The translations under genes were made by a program, and so were the position numbers. From Paralichthys olivaceus (taxonomy: Eukaryota; Chordata; Actinopteri; Pleuronectiformes; Paralichthyidae), in NCBI RefSeq assembly GCF_024713975.1, contig NC_091111.1, positions 8,928,501 through 8,992,500 of the forward strand: a DNA stretch of 64,000 bases. The letters are read 5' to 3'. Under the pieces are notes generated by a model, which saw only the letters and a program-made list of their open reading frames with translations, was not told the origin of the DNA and searched no databases. The stretch's first letter is position 1. Each line of letters begins with the position of its first letter. Positions 40,884 through 52,660 of this stretch are shown here, in pieces.

Positions 40884-41905
40884 GCCAGTGAGGGACGATC
40901 AGAGCTTATGACTTGAAGAAAAAAAAAAACAGAACTCCATCTCATTTTGCAGCTCAGTATATATGTTTTTGTCATGTTTTATTTTGTCATTGTTAAAGTA
41001 GACCAGACACTTGTCTAAGTGCCTGTGTATTCTATGGCTGGAGCATATCGGCCACATAGACTCAGACAGAGGGTTGCATAGCAACTCCGAGAGATTCCTG
41101 CACTATAACTTCTACTTTTGACAAACCTGCTGCCAGGTTTTCCACCCATTCCCCTTGAATTATTTTTTTCAAACCCATCCAGTTTTTTACAGTTTGCATT
41201 TTTATACCTTATCTAAACCTTGACATCTTCTAAAAATGAGGTGTCTGATAACTCCCCCCACCCCCAGAGCCCAGACCAGACCTGCAAACTCTAAGCAGCT
41301 GTAGAGGGAGCACGCAGACCACAGCAGGCCAGTGTTCCCCTGTCCAAACAGGTCTGAATGTGTCCTTGTGTGTGTGCGTGTGTGTGTGTTTGTGTTAGGC
41401 TGAATGTCAGCCTTGTCTGTACAGATGCTTTGCACTCTCCTCACAGAGTAGAGGAAAGGTCAGAGTTTCCGCCCAGCATGTGGATGAGAAAGCAGCAGCG
41501 TGCTGAGTTTAGGGTTAGATATGGAACAACAGTGGGCTTTGCCACAGCACTGAGGAAAAAACAACTGTCAACACATGTTGACTTTTATTATAAAAAAAGA
41601 TACGACTATTACTGATTCAGGTCAGAAGGAAGAAACCAAGTGTTTATAGAAACTATTTTGTAAAAGAAATAGGAGAAAAGACTGGAAGAATTGCAATTTC
41701 ATTCCTTTTTTATTGTTGATGTGTAAATGATGTATATATTTGTACAGTTTAAGTTAATTTAAAAGCCAAATTTGTTCTGTGCTTCGAAATGTATCGATAG
41801 TGTATTTTTTGTCGACAATATTTTTCACTATTTTATTGAGAAGTGTGACAAAAATGTTACATGTTTTACTTTGTAGCTGGAAATAAAATGTTATATATTT
41901 TTATA
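40884..41905 (+). other. ccn2 3' UTR and polyadenylation signal
   Basis: About 1 kb of AU-rich 3' UTR after the TGA, ending at AATAAA (41882-41887). Its length resembles the long, post-transcriptionally regulated 3' UTR of mammalian CCN2. A GT-rich stretch lies at 41367-41389. Confidence 0.75.
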
Positions 41906-44328
41906 CAAACATCTTCTCCTGTTGTTGTCTTTTAGTTTGCTCGCTATGCCAAGATTACTATATCTTCAAAACTGTTCTACACTCTCAGCACATGTATTGC
42001 TCATTTACATAAAGGACTCACATGTTAGCAACATATATGACAAGAGCATAGTTTTTCACATTTCAGATATTGCAAGTAACGGATAATAATGAACACAAAT
42101 GTAATTTCTCCAGAGTCACTCTGTCAGTATGTCAGATCTGCAGCTGAGAGTGACTAAAACCAGGAAAATTGGTTTATAATGAATTAGTTTTCTGTCTAAT
42201 TAGGTTAATTAAAATAATCTGTAATCCTGTAATATTCTATGACTGATCCCCACGTGTGTGTGTGTGTGTGTGTTGGTTATTCCTCTCTCTTGCATAATGA
42301 CCTACTTCTTCAGGAAACAAGCAAATTCAGGAAATGTTTGTTAAACCTGAAAAACACATAGAACCAAACATTGTTTTTTTCACATCAGACAATGTGGAGA
42401 AAAATAAACCTGATTCTAAAAAAAAAAAGATGATGCAAAGTATCTGCAGTTTTCAAACCTCTCTGAAAGAGCTCAGAGGACTGAGGCAGTGTGATGTCGC
42501 CATCTGGTGTCCTTTTAATTTTCCTTAATATTCTATATTTTATAACCTCCAGGTTGTGCAGCTCCGTCATCTCCACAGCCTTAAATTTATAACTGAACCA
42601 AAGAATAACTGAAGAATTATTATCTCTGTAGATATAATAGTTGGTCAGACAGCGTAATGCTCCAAATATAATGTATATCCCACAAGTTTTGTAACCACTG
42701 TTGAGTCATCAATTCATCCGTCCATTTGTCAACCTTAATTTGTACTTCAATCATTTTCATTGTGTGTTAAATTTTCCGTTCATCAGTTGTACACCAAGAT
42801 AAGAATGTTTATATCTGTCACGATTGATAATAATCATGATAAATGTTAGATTATTATTTTGGTCCGGGTTACAGACACAGATTTTTTGTAGTTTTTCCTC
42901 ACTCTTGTCTTGTTAATGGCCGAGGATGTCACACCTTGTGACACCAAATTGTGATTTGAGAATATGGGCTTTGCAAATAAAATTTGATTGATTGAAATAA
43001 TATTTTTATACATATTGGACTTGCATTAATTACTGATATTGTTTTGTTGCCCAGTCATAGCCAACTGTTTATAATAAACACAAAACCAACTGATTTTTAG
43101 CAGCTATTCATTTTCTTGCAGATGAAAACTTGATAAGTCACTCTTTTCTTTTCTTCATCAGGTTTTTTTGAAACTCTGTACTGTCACCTTTCAATCCATT
43201 TCCTTATTTCTATATTTACCTCTGCTCAGGAGCTCTTAACATAACAATCTCCAATAGAGAACAAAGAGTTTTAACACTTTGATTGAAATCTGCACACTGA
43301 GTATTCCCTCCTAATATCAACGACCAAAGTTAAAATGTTGTTGTCTTAGAAATGAATACATGCACTGTATAACCAGCTTGTGTGTGAGCAATGATTCATG
43401 TTCTCAGTTCCATCGCCCACAGACACAAACAGGTTCAGATTGAGACTACAGTGTGAATGAATGTCTCTGTAGATGGAGAAGCTACATCCACTATGGGCTG
43501 TGGGAGTAAAAAATACAGTCTAGTTCAAATAAATGCACACATCATCGCTCTGAGTTCATTGCATTGATTCCATTATTCATGTACGTGATTTTAATTCAGA
43601 CAAAGAATTTACCAAACAGATTTCCAGGTACAATTTATTTTTTCTTACATAAATCTCATAAAGTGTCAGATTTCAGCCATGTATCTGCTAAAAATGTTCA
43701 CTTATTGCCTTGGCTTGATTAGATTCAACTGTATCTATAATAATAATAATAATAATGATATTGATAATAAACAAGCATGTATCTTCTTCCTTATACGCCA
43801 GTAAGCATCTCAGAAAGAGCTGTAATCTAATGCCATAACTGTACAACCTCACCATAGCGGTGTGTGTGTTTACCTGGATCTGCCTTAACCTTTCACATAA
43901 ATCAGTGTGCAGAGTTAAAAGAATCTGAAAGCAGGCGACGCAGGTTTGCAGAAGAACAAAGATGATTGTCAGAGAAAATGAAGGAAAACGCGTTGTCGAC
44001 CTTCACTGACAGAAAGAGTGTTTTTTTTCCTTTGGGAGCCTTGCTGAATATTCTAAATAATAAATGCACGATTCAATGCACAGAACCCGTGCCTCTGTAT
44101 GCTTTAGTATGCATGTCTAGTTGCAGTGTGCATCTACCGTGTTTGCTACTCTACGCGAGGGACAGAATGTCAGGGGGGAGGCTGCAGCGGTGCGGACTTC
44201 CTCGAGAAAAACAGCGAAAGATAAAAAGTTGTCACATATTCACACGCTCTATCTGTGGAAACCAGGCAGCTGGTGAAGCGGAGGAGGACGAGGAGGCAGA
44301 GGAGGTTGCGGTGTCAACTCTGTAGCAG
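41906..44328. other. Intergenic region between ccn2 and chga (convergent)
   Basis: No gene is supportable. It holds a short GT run (42256-42272), an ATA/TAA run (about 43736-43757), a LINE-tail-like relic at 42880-42995, and probably the chga 3' UTR on the minus strand, with a candidate minus AATAAA at 43634-43639. Confidence 0.5.
42880..42995 (+). repeat. LINE 3'-tail-like relic
   Basis: The segment ends GGGCTTTGCAAATAAAATTTGATTGATTGA. A TATGGGCT-to-AATAAAATT(T)GATTGATTGA tail is the usual 3' end of non-LTR elements in fish, with a short ATTG repeat. Upstream it contains TTTTTCCTCACTCTTGTC-like words often seen in these tails. No coding part remains. Confidence 0.5.
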
Positions 44329-44346
44329 TCTCTCTCTCTCTCTCTC
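44329..44346. repeat. (TC)9 run abutting the chga stop codon
   Basis: A GA repeat in the chga transcript begins directly after the TAA (44349-44347). Confidence 0.9.
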
Positions 44347-47300
44347 TTAGCCGCGACGCAGCTCATGGAGTTTCTGGGCGACGTTTTCCAGCTCTGACTT
44401 GATGGCTGCCAGGCTTTCAATTTCCGGCTCCTGTAAAGAGAATGGGAGGAGAGCAAGTCGGAAAAATATAACTACAGTTATAACAATCATAAATTATATG
44501 TATATATACACAGCCTTAAATATATATTAGAACGACAGACTATATATAAAGATGGATGAAAAGTATCCACTTCCTCCAGTTGGACAAAAATGAAGCCAAA
44601 TTATCCCAGATATGGGCGCCGCCAACTTTTGATTTCATTTGGAGACAGTTTCTGTATAAAAAAACCAACAATTTAGATGATTACACATTTGAATTTTATA
44701 TTCAATTTCTACCCGTTGATCCCTTTCACCTAAATCTTACACACTGAACCTTTAAACCAAACTTTAACCCTTGGATGCATCAGTTTAATAAGAAGTACCT
44801 TAAATGACAGAAACCATCTTTATAAACATTTTTTAACATGCACTTTGACTTTTCAGTTTGGACACCAACATTGAGAATGACCTATACTGCAGCAGGCCAC
44901 CAGGGGGGATCAAGATGAATTTGGCTTCATTTTCAGGGGAAGCTTTTCTATCATCCATCTTTATATACAGTTTATGATCAGAACCTAATCGGAGTCCATG
45001 TCAGTTTTTAATGTATAACTTGTCTTCTTCTTTATCTCTGTCTCTTTTCATAGTTGGAAGATAAAAGCAGTGGAGCGCTCACCTCTGACTTCCTGCTGGC
45101 GCTCCCCTCCTCTTCCAAACCCTTCTCCTCCGGCGCCCTCCTGGCGATCATCTGCAGCTCCTTCTCCTCTGGACTCCTCTGACCATCTCTCTTCTTCTTG
45201 TTTTTCTCGTCCTCTGTGACCTCCTTGGAATGATGCGGCACCTCCTGCTGACTGTCTCCCTCCTGTGCCTCCTCCTCGTGGGCCTTCTTCTTCAGCTGCG
45301 AGCCCTTGCCCCTCTTGCTCCATCGCTTCAGGTTCTCCCTGCTCCCTCTCTTCACATCCTCCTTCTGCTTCTCCTCGTGTTTGTGGGAGAAATGTGAAGA
45401 TCTCTTGTCTTTCTCCTCTTCGTCCTTCTCACCTGACATCTGCTCTTTTGATTTGTGTCTGTCTCTCTTTTCAGCCGATGCAGCACCTGGGAATATGAAA
45501 AATATAAAAAAATCAGGGTGCATTTTCTCACCTGCTTTCTTACTGAAACACCTTCAGCAGACCACGAGCAGAATCCTCTCCACCATCAGCAACTTTCCAC
45601 TTCTTGTAATGAAATGCTTCTTGCCAGCTGGCAGCTCGGCCTCCAGTCCTGCTAGCTGTGCTTTATGGGAACTAACAGCGTGGCAGGAGACATCAGATGA
45701 CTTGGCCGAGGCTCCCTTTTTATAGAATAGGTGCATTGCATTTACCCTTTTAGCTCGGGAAAAATAATTTTTATGTTAATCTGCGGAAAGATTCGAATGC
45801 AGGTTTAATCTAAGTGTGATTTCAGAGATTATGCCGAATGCACGAGCTGCTCATTGAAATTCTAGGACGTGGAGACGTTTAATCATTTCTGTTGGTGTGC
45901 TGTCACTGTGCCAGCAATATCGGCCTCGCTCCCCTGTGGGGGGGCTGAATTTCATCTCGTAGATGGAAGCACTTCCATCAATCACCCAGCCCTGTGGTGG
46001 CAGCGGGGTTTCATCTACGAGCCAGTTTTCTTTCTTTTTTTTTGCACTCTGCATATCTTAAAATTCAGCAGCTGCCTTTGGTCAAATTCTATCTTTTAAT
46101 TTGCTTGGATGTAAAATAAGTAGAAATAAACCCGACGTGACTGGACCCTTAAAACATCAGGCTCTAAATTGGAATATACATGTTTCCTGTCATCTCTTCA
46201 CACATTTTCCTTTTGGGTCTTTTAAATTGACAGCAACAGTTGTGTGAAGAACAAAAGAGAGAAATTACCTTTCTCCTCCATGGTCATATTTTCCTCCTCT
46301 GAATTCCCTCTCTTCTCTTCACTTCCCTCCTCCACTTCCTCTTCTTCTTTTTCCTCCCTCTTTTCAGCCCTGCCTCCGCTCCGATCATCCGCAGCCTCAA
46401 AGATGTGACCTCCCGGGCTCTCGTCATCCTCCCTCTTCACTTGCACCTCATCGATGATGTCACCCTCCCTCTTCACTTGCACCTCATCGATGATGTCACC
46501 CTCCTCCTGAGACTCTCTATCTCTCGGGCTCTCACCTTTGTCTCCGTCTCTGTTTCCTGTCCACTTCTTCTGCGAGAGGATGGATCTTTCACCGGGGCCT
46601 CCTAAAGCCTCCAACATGGATCGATCTGAAAATGAATAGTGGGGAAATTTACTGGAGGATATTGATTTTACTGTGATGTTAAAGGACGGTGCTTACACAC
46701 AAAACCCCTTCAGATTATTAGACCACACTTTACTGTCCAATCTGTGTGTTTTTGATTCATGAGGTGAGGCCGGTGTGTCTGATTATACATGGAAACAACA
46801 AAATTACATGATTCTTACATTTTCTGATCAAACCTGGAGGACTGATCTGATTTATTTATAAAAGCATGATGATGGCATGATGAGTCATATTTTTCTACCT
46901 TTGCCATTTCACCAGAGTTATTTCAGCTCAAACTATTAGCAGATTTATTAAACTGATATGATAACATCTCTATGACTAATTGTTCTTGCAAATATTTGAC
47001 TTTTCCAGCTTCTAAAATGCAGTAGTTTGCTCATTTTCTGTTTTTTTGTCAGGGGAAATTAAAATATCTTTGACATTTAGACAATCACTTGTATAAAGCA
47101 AACAATCTGACAACACAATCTTCAACTCTTGAGAAATAACATCAGAGACAACAGATGTATATACTTTGCAGCAGCGTCTAATCCACCGAATGTGTACTCT
47201 CACCCTTTTCTTACCATTTTATCATTCTTGCACTTCTGGCACAGCTCAGGGGCGTTTAAACTTGGACGTTAGAATTGGTAGAAATGCATTATTTCACAGG

Positions 47301-50300
47301 AATGTTTTTCTAAGAGGAGTTCAGCCGAGGGCAACTGGAAACGTTTCTGAAGACGTTTCACTTCTCAGGAAACGTCTGGGAGGTGTGTTTGACCTGATTC
47401 TGTCCATAGGTAGTTTAAATTCTCCTCAACACTGTTACAATGTTTGTTTGCCCCTTTTCACTGACAACAAAAATGGGAAATAATAGAGGTGATACATCCT
47501 TTCAAGACTCGATCGAGAGAAATAAACATCATAGCAAAGTTTGGCTTCACCGAATTCTTTGTTCAGTTTCTCATTAATCAGTGCGACTGAAGAAACTCAC
47601 CCGAAGAGTCTGTAGCCTGAGGATTTTGTGTCGTTGGCTCAAGAGGTGTAGCAGCGTCGGTCTGGGGCTGAGCTCTCTCTTGGTCACCTGAAATTAGTGT
47701 TTTTTATTAGATGTTTCTTTCTAAGTCCCCAGTTTTCAAACAAACAAACATGCTCAGCACAAAAACAAGGCATGTGTGCGATCTGTGACTCACCTTGAAC
47801 AGCGATCTCCTGCAGCTCCTTCAGAAAGTTATGATGGCGAAGGATCGTAACAAGCCTGTCATCTGCAAACACAAACACACACACACATGCATGCACGCAA
47901 ATTATGGTTAAACGCCTCGTTCCAGAAAGAAAAGAACAGATAAAAGTCAATGAATGATCCCATCAGGGGATAAAACACAGGTAAATGTCTTTTCCCTTCA
48001 TTTTTTTTCATCAGACTCAGCAGCTTGGTTCAGTGGGTTTGTCAGAGTTAATTGCCCTGAAATTTACTGCTTTCAAAGCAGCAGCACAATTAATCATTTG
48101 GCCCACAGAGACTCCCCCAGTGAATTACAGCTGCAGAGAGAGCCGGACTTTCTGCTGACCCACGAATGGCACTGTGTTCTGTACCGTACACAACAAGCAA
48201 AGAAAAAAACCACTTGGCTGTATGTGCCGTAATGCCAGTATGTGATATTTCTTTTTCACCCCCTCATATATCTCTGTCTTTACTCTCCATCCATGTCTCC
48301 CCCTCTCTCCCCCTTCGTTCATCCCTCTGGTGGTTTACAGTTTCTCTCTATGGGCGAGAAGAGCTCTGATTGATTTTTTTTTTCTTTACAAGGACGACAT
48401 CAAGGTAATACAATGACTATGTAACTGAATAGTCTTTACTGAGTGCTAGTGACCCCACAGTGCTGCAGGTTTTTTACCCAGCAGCCACTGCATCAATCCA
48501 TTAACCTCACGATGTGGTCATCATGCTGATGGAGAGGGAGAGTAAGTAGGTCTCTAGTTATATAACAGATCTTATCTTATGGAGGATGTGAACACAAAAT
48601 GAGCTGTAAGCAAACAAAGTGCCAAAAACCCTCATTAGTACTAACAGGGTGATGATAATGAACATATACATAACTCAAAGCCTCGCAATTTTGTTCTATA
48701 TAAAACTTGACCACACTCCAAATCCAAGTGCTAAGGTATTCACAAACCATCACTGAAGGGCAACCTAATTATATTCTTACATGCCAGACAGAAGACCAGA
48801 TTATTATGATTGAGCAAAATATTAATCATCATAAATTCATACACATTTTATTGAATGATACATATTTAAGATGCTCAAGTATTATATATAAATGATCAAT
48901 TATATGTTGGCTGGAATTGGATTGAATTTTATCAGCCTTTATGAGATCAGATGAGTCCCCTTGAGATTAATAATCACTTTTCTAGAAAGACCTGAACAAG
49001 AAGAGGAGCAACACAGTTTCAACAGTAGGAAATTAACAAATACAGATTGATAATAATTAAACTTCACCTTTCAACTTGTTCAAAACTTTGCGAAGAAAAA
49101 AATCGCAAAATGAAGATTATGAATTAAGATCACTGAGGTATTCTCTTAAAAAATGTTGAAGACATTTCATATTGTAGGAATTACATAACTGGTTATGGTG
49201 GTTCTGCAGGAATGGGGTTGAAAAAAGGATATAAAAGGACATAATGTATATGTACATATGTGATATATTGTATGTTTGAAGAGGAGAGTAAAAGCAATTA
49301 AAAAGAAGAAGTGCCTAGTGGCTCACCTGTTTTCAGAGTGACCAGGCACTCCTGACTGACAGGTATGGGGTGGGGCCTCGATAGCACATCCGCCAATGCC
49401 TCCACAACACATTTCATCACCTGCAGGAAAAGACAGTGGCTCAAAAACCTTTCCTGCAACATCTGGCACTGCCTATGAAACACTTTGTTTTAATTGTCAG
49501 CTTCCAAGAGTCAGCGAAATCCTGTACACCGAGGGCCAGGATGGGAACATGGATGCGAACATGTCTACACTGTTTTATAGAGTAGAATTCATCTGCTTCT
49601 CTTTAAATGCAGCTCTTTTGCAAAATCGGCCACTAATTCAAAGAGCGAGACTCTCTTAGATGACGGATCAAAATCATTTCAACTCCCATTGTGCGTCCGA
49701 TGTCGAGCCAATCCCACATATCAGATCTTTTTCAGCTCTTTTCTTTCAAAGTGTTCTGCTTCTGTCTGCCACATCTCTGAACGTCAGTCGCATTCACTGC
49801 AACATCGTCCTCCCTTTGTATCCTCATCTCTCAAAAACCTGATTCTAGAAACTACTCTCTGTCTTTCTCTCTCTCTTTTACACACGTTTTATATATATCC
49901 TATTGGGAAATTACATTCATTGTGGACAGCCTAACCCCAGTTCACATTACAGTAATACCTTAGAAATGATGTTTGGCCTCATTAGGACCAATGAGGGCTA
50001 CTGTTCCTGACAAGACACTGGAAAATATTCCAAAGAAGTAACACAAACTAGATTACTCTCTCTCCCTCTCTCATCCATCCTGGATCCAGCAACATACCAA
50101 ACCAGGAAGGTCAAGGCTCTCTATTGCTCTCAAATGGTATCTATTGATTTGAACAAGGTCATATACTGAGACAGCTCCCAGTGGAGGAGGTAATGAAACA
50201 AGTTGAACTGCTTGGGCCAAGTCATTTCTAATCACTGCTGCCACTTCAGAGTGTGGCTGGCCAGCAAAGCACACTCTACACTGTCATGAAGCAATGTATA

Positions 50301-50911
50301 TAATGTATACAGTACATTTTATCATATGCATACATGTTTATTGTTATTGCCGTATAGATTTGATAGAACTTTAGGGCTACATATATTATTACCATGGGGC
50401 TGTATAATGCTCCTTCTACTACAGTACTGTAATGATCATTATAAATATATTACATAATTATAATAAAAAATGATTGTTACCTTTACGTCCTCATTCTCCA
50501 GCTGACTAGAAGTCACTGGCAATGAAAGAACTGTAAGAAAAACAAAGACAAGGAAACATGTATCATTATTTGTCATTTTAACAAAACACTATAGCTGTAA
50601 TGTGTTGTGTTAGTTAGTTAGTTATCTCAGTGACAGTGTGATTATGAAAGCACTGTGTGTTTCAGGGACAGGGACTGAATGTGCCTGATGTGAATTCCCT
50701 GCGTCTCTCTCTCTCTGCAGTTACAGATGTGTCTGTCGCTGTCCTTGGTGCTGAACGCCAGCCTGTCACATCCCTTTACGCACATTTACGCACAATTTAC
50801 GCACATTTCTCCAAACAAACCTAAGCACCAATTAACTTCATTCAGGGTTTCCTATTGTTTCTTACCGCAGGTGGACAGTGTTGTCAGAATGAACAGTCCT
50901 CTCCCGATCAT
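44347..50911 (-). CDS. chga: Chromogranin A, 8 coding exons
   Basis: Coding exons, in transcript order: 50911-50866, 50530-50481, 49420-49327, 47862-47794, 47687-47601, 46625-46269, 45486-45083, 44430-44347. All phases agree, giving 396 residues. The signal peptide (MIGRGLFILTTLSTCVLS) is followed by LPVTSS, as in mammals. The vasostatin region has the conserved loop Cys36-Cys57 (VMKCVVEAL...PVSQEC) and ILRHHNFLKELQEIA. Exons 6-7 are very acidic with many dibasic sites; ENLKRWSKRGKGSQLKKK corresponds to the WE-14 segment. The C-terminus EIESLAAIKSELENVAQKLHELRRG is the family hallmark. I see no clear catestatin (RSFRARAYGFR-like) motif. CHGA is a prohormone and granule-forming protein of neuroendocrine cells. 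Exon 6 contains an exact 12-residue tandem duplication. A TIR element sits in intron 7. Confidence 0.95.
44534..44979. mobile_element. Terminal-inverted-repeat element in chga intron 7
   Basis: The left end (GACAGACTATATATAAAGATGGATGA, then AAAATGAAGCCAAATTATCC) and the reverse complement of the right end (GATCATAAACTGTATATAAAG ATGGATGA, then AAAATGAAGCCAAATTCATC) are imperfect inverted repeats of about 70 bp. A candidate 5-bp target duplication AGAAC flanks it (44529-44533 and 44980-44984). The 446-bp interior has no transposase. Terminal words are shared with the repeats at 16.1, 21.3 and 26.7 kb. Confidence 0.65.
46432..46503 (-). repeat. Exact 36-bp tandem duplication in chga exon 6
   Basis: Two identical 36-bp units (46432-46467 and 46468-46503) encode EGDIIDEVQVKR twice in succession, keeping the reading frame. 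Each copy ends in a dibasic KR, so the duplication doubles a potential prohormone-convertase cleavage site. Confidence 0.95.
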
Positions 50912-51145
50912 GTTTGGAAACAATGAGGCTCTCCAGGAATAGAAAAACAGCGGAGCTTTATTTCAGAAGGTTCGTTTGTTCGGGGTTTTAAGTCCGGAGG
51001 ATTTAAGGACGCATTCTGAACTAAACTTGGCCGCCTTTCGGTATTTCTGGAGAGCTGAAAATCTCCAGCTGCGTCGGTGACCCGCGGCGCCTCCGTCCTC
51101 TCCTCTCCGGTCTCTCCACCGACACCTCACCGCGACGGAGCACGG

Positions 51146-51152
51146 TTTTATA
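51146..51152 (-). promoter_or_regulatory. TATA box of chga
   Basis: Minus-strand TATAAAA, about 235 bp upstream of the chga start codon, in a GC-rich segment (51060-51170) unlike its AT-rich surroundings. It predicts transcription start near 51115-51120 and a 5' UTR of about 200 nt. Confidence 0.7.
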
Positions 51153-51173
51153 GGACGAAGCGGGGAGAGGAAG

Positions 51174-51181
51174 TGACATCA
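51174..51181 (-). promoter_or_regulatory. CRE-like site of the chga promoter
   Basis: The minus strand reads TGATGTCA (plus TGACATCA), one mismatch from the palindromic CRE TGACGTCA, 22 bp upstream of the TATA box. Mammalian CHGA promoters carry a functional CRE just upstream of TATA that drives neuroendocrine expression, so the layout is as expected. Confidence 0.55.
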
Positions 51182-52332
51182 TCCTGGGACAAACTATTAC
51201 CACTGTGTACCTGATCATACCTCAGTGGTTGTCAGGGCGTGGACAGGTTCATACCACGGAAGTCAACTGGCTCCTGTAGAGTAAATTACATTTTATTATA
51301 TTAATAAATAATAAATTGACGTTTTGGCACTAGCTTAAACAACTACTACTACTACTAATACCATCATCAGGATCGTCACAATGATAACCATCACAATATT
51401 AATAATTATAATTATAAACTTATAACCAGTTAGAGGGAACTTGACAGAAAAATACGTTCAGTCCAAAGTTTGACAAATCATAGAGAAGCCAGATCATGCT
51501 TGACAATGAAATAAAACAAAACATATGAGAGAACAACGTCAAAACAATAAAATATAAATATTACAAAATAATAATTTATTCTAATGGTCTTTACGTCTTA
51601 TTAGTTCTTTTCTTAATTCTCTATCTATTCATCTGTAGCTCTTTATCTATATCTAGAGGGTCTCGGAGTGGGGGGATTTCCTTTGTGAAATTACTTGATG
51701 AGCTATTTGTACACAAAACTGCATCCAAATGACTGTAACATGTTTTTATAAACAGGCAGCGTTTGTGGATGAAAGCACACGCATCCCACCGTGTCTCCAT
51801 CACATCATCTTCTGCAGGACAAAGCTGCATCATCCTACTGTATTTGCTGATCTTGTCTCTTGACGACCTGAATGCGTTGCTAGGTGATGGTTTATTGAAA
51901 ATTACTGCCGTCATTGTTGTTGCAGCGCCCACTTTGATCATGTGAGCAGGTGAACTGAATAGGAGTTAAAAAAAAAAAAAAAGAAAAAAAAAAAGGAGAA
52001 GACATTTTTCACATTTAATAAGCCAGGACATTTACCCTCCTTATCAGCAGACAAAAGAGAAGCACACATTTTAAAGGGTGGCTGTTACATGACATGGAGT
52101 ATACAATAGATGTGAATAAATGAATATAAATGCTGGTTAAATGAATTTGTGTGATTACTCTTAATGGATCATCAGATGATTATTAATTTTAATTTGTGCA
52201 AGAGTTATTAGGATTTCGGCACCATTGAAAAAGATCATTTTAGGCTCACGCATTAGCTGTGATCTGCATCTCTTAGAGTCCACCAGCACCTGTGACATGA
52301 CATGAATGAACATCTTGGAAATGGGTTTGTTT

Positions 52333-52660
52333 ATCCATCCATCCATCCATCCATCCATCACCTATTCCACTTGTCCTTTAAAGGGTCACAGGGGAAGCTG
52401 GAGCTAATCCCAGCTGACACAGTTTGAATGGCAAGGTGCACCCTGGACAGGTCGCCAGCATCTCAAACAATCATTCACACTCCCATTCGGACCTATGATC
52501 AATTTAAAATCTCCTATCATCCTCATCCCCAAACTGCATGTCTTTGGACTGTGGGACAAAGACCGGAGAACCGGGAGAAAACCCACACAGACACAGAGAA
52601 CATGCAAACTCCATGCAGATAGACCTGGCCTAAACTGAGATTCAAACCAGGATCTTAATA
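52333..52660 (+). repeat. CATCC-headed teleost interspersed repeat
   Basis: Begins with (ATCC)6, followed by GGGTCACAGGGGAAGCTGGAG, CACCCTGGACAGGTCGCCAG, ATTCACACTCCCATTCGGACC, GCATGTCTTTGGACTGTGGG, GGAGAAAACCCACACAGAC and AACATGCAAACTCCATGCAG. This order of words is one of the commonest dispersed repeats of teleost genomes. No reading frame is retained. A worn copy lies at 23.1-23.5 kb. Confidence 0.75.

Noticed and set aside
40598-40891. 97-codon frame overlapping ccn2 exon 5
   Set aside because: It is an out-of-frame shadow of the cystine-knot exon; the true frame matches CCN2 residue by residue.
45265-45725. Long open frames on the plus strand opposite chga exon 7
   Set aside because: They are antisense shadows of the highly acidic, GAG-rich coding exon and have no family similarity or splice context.
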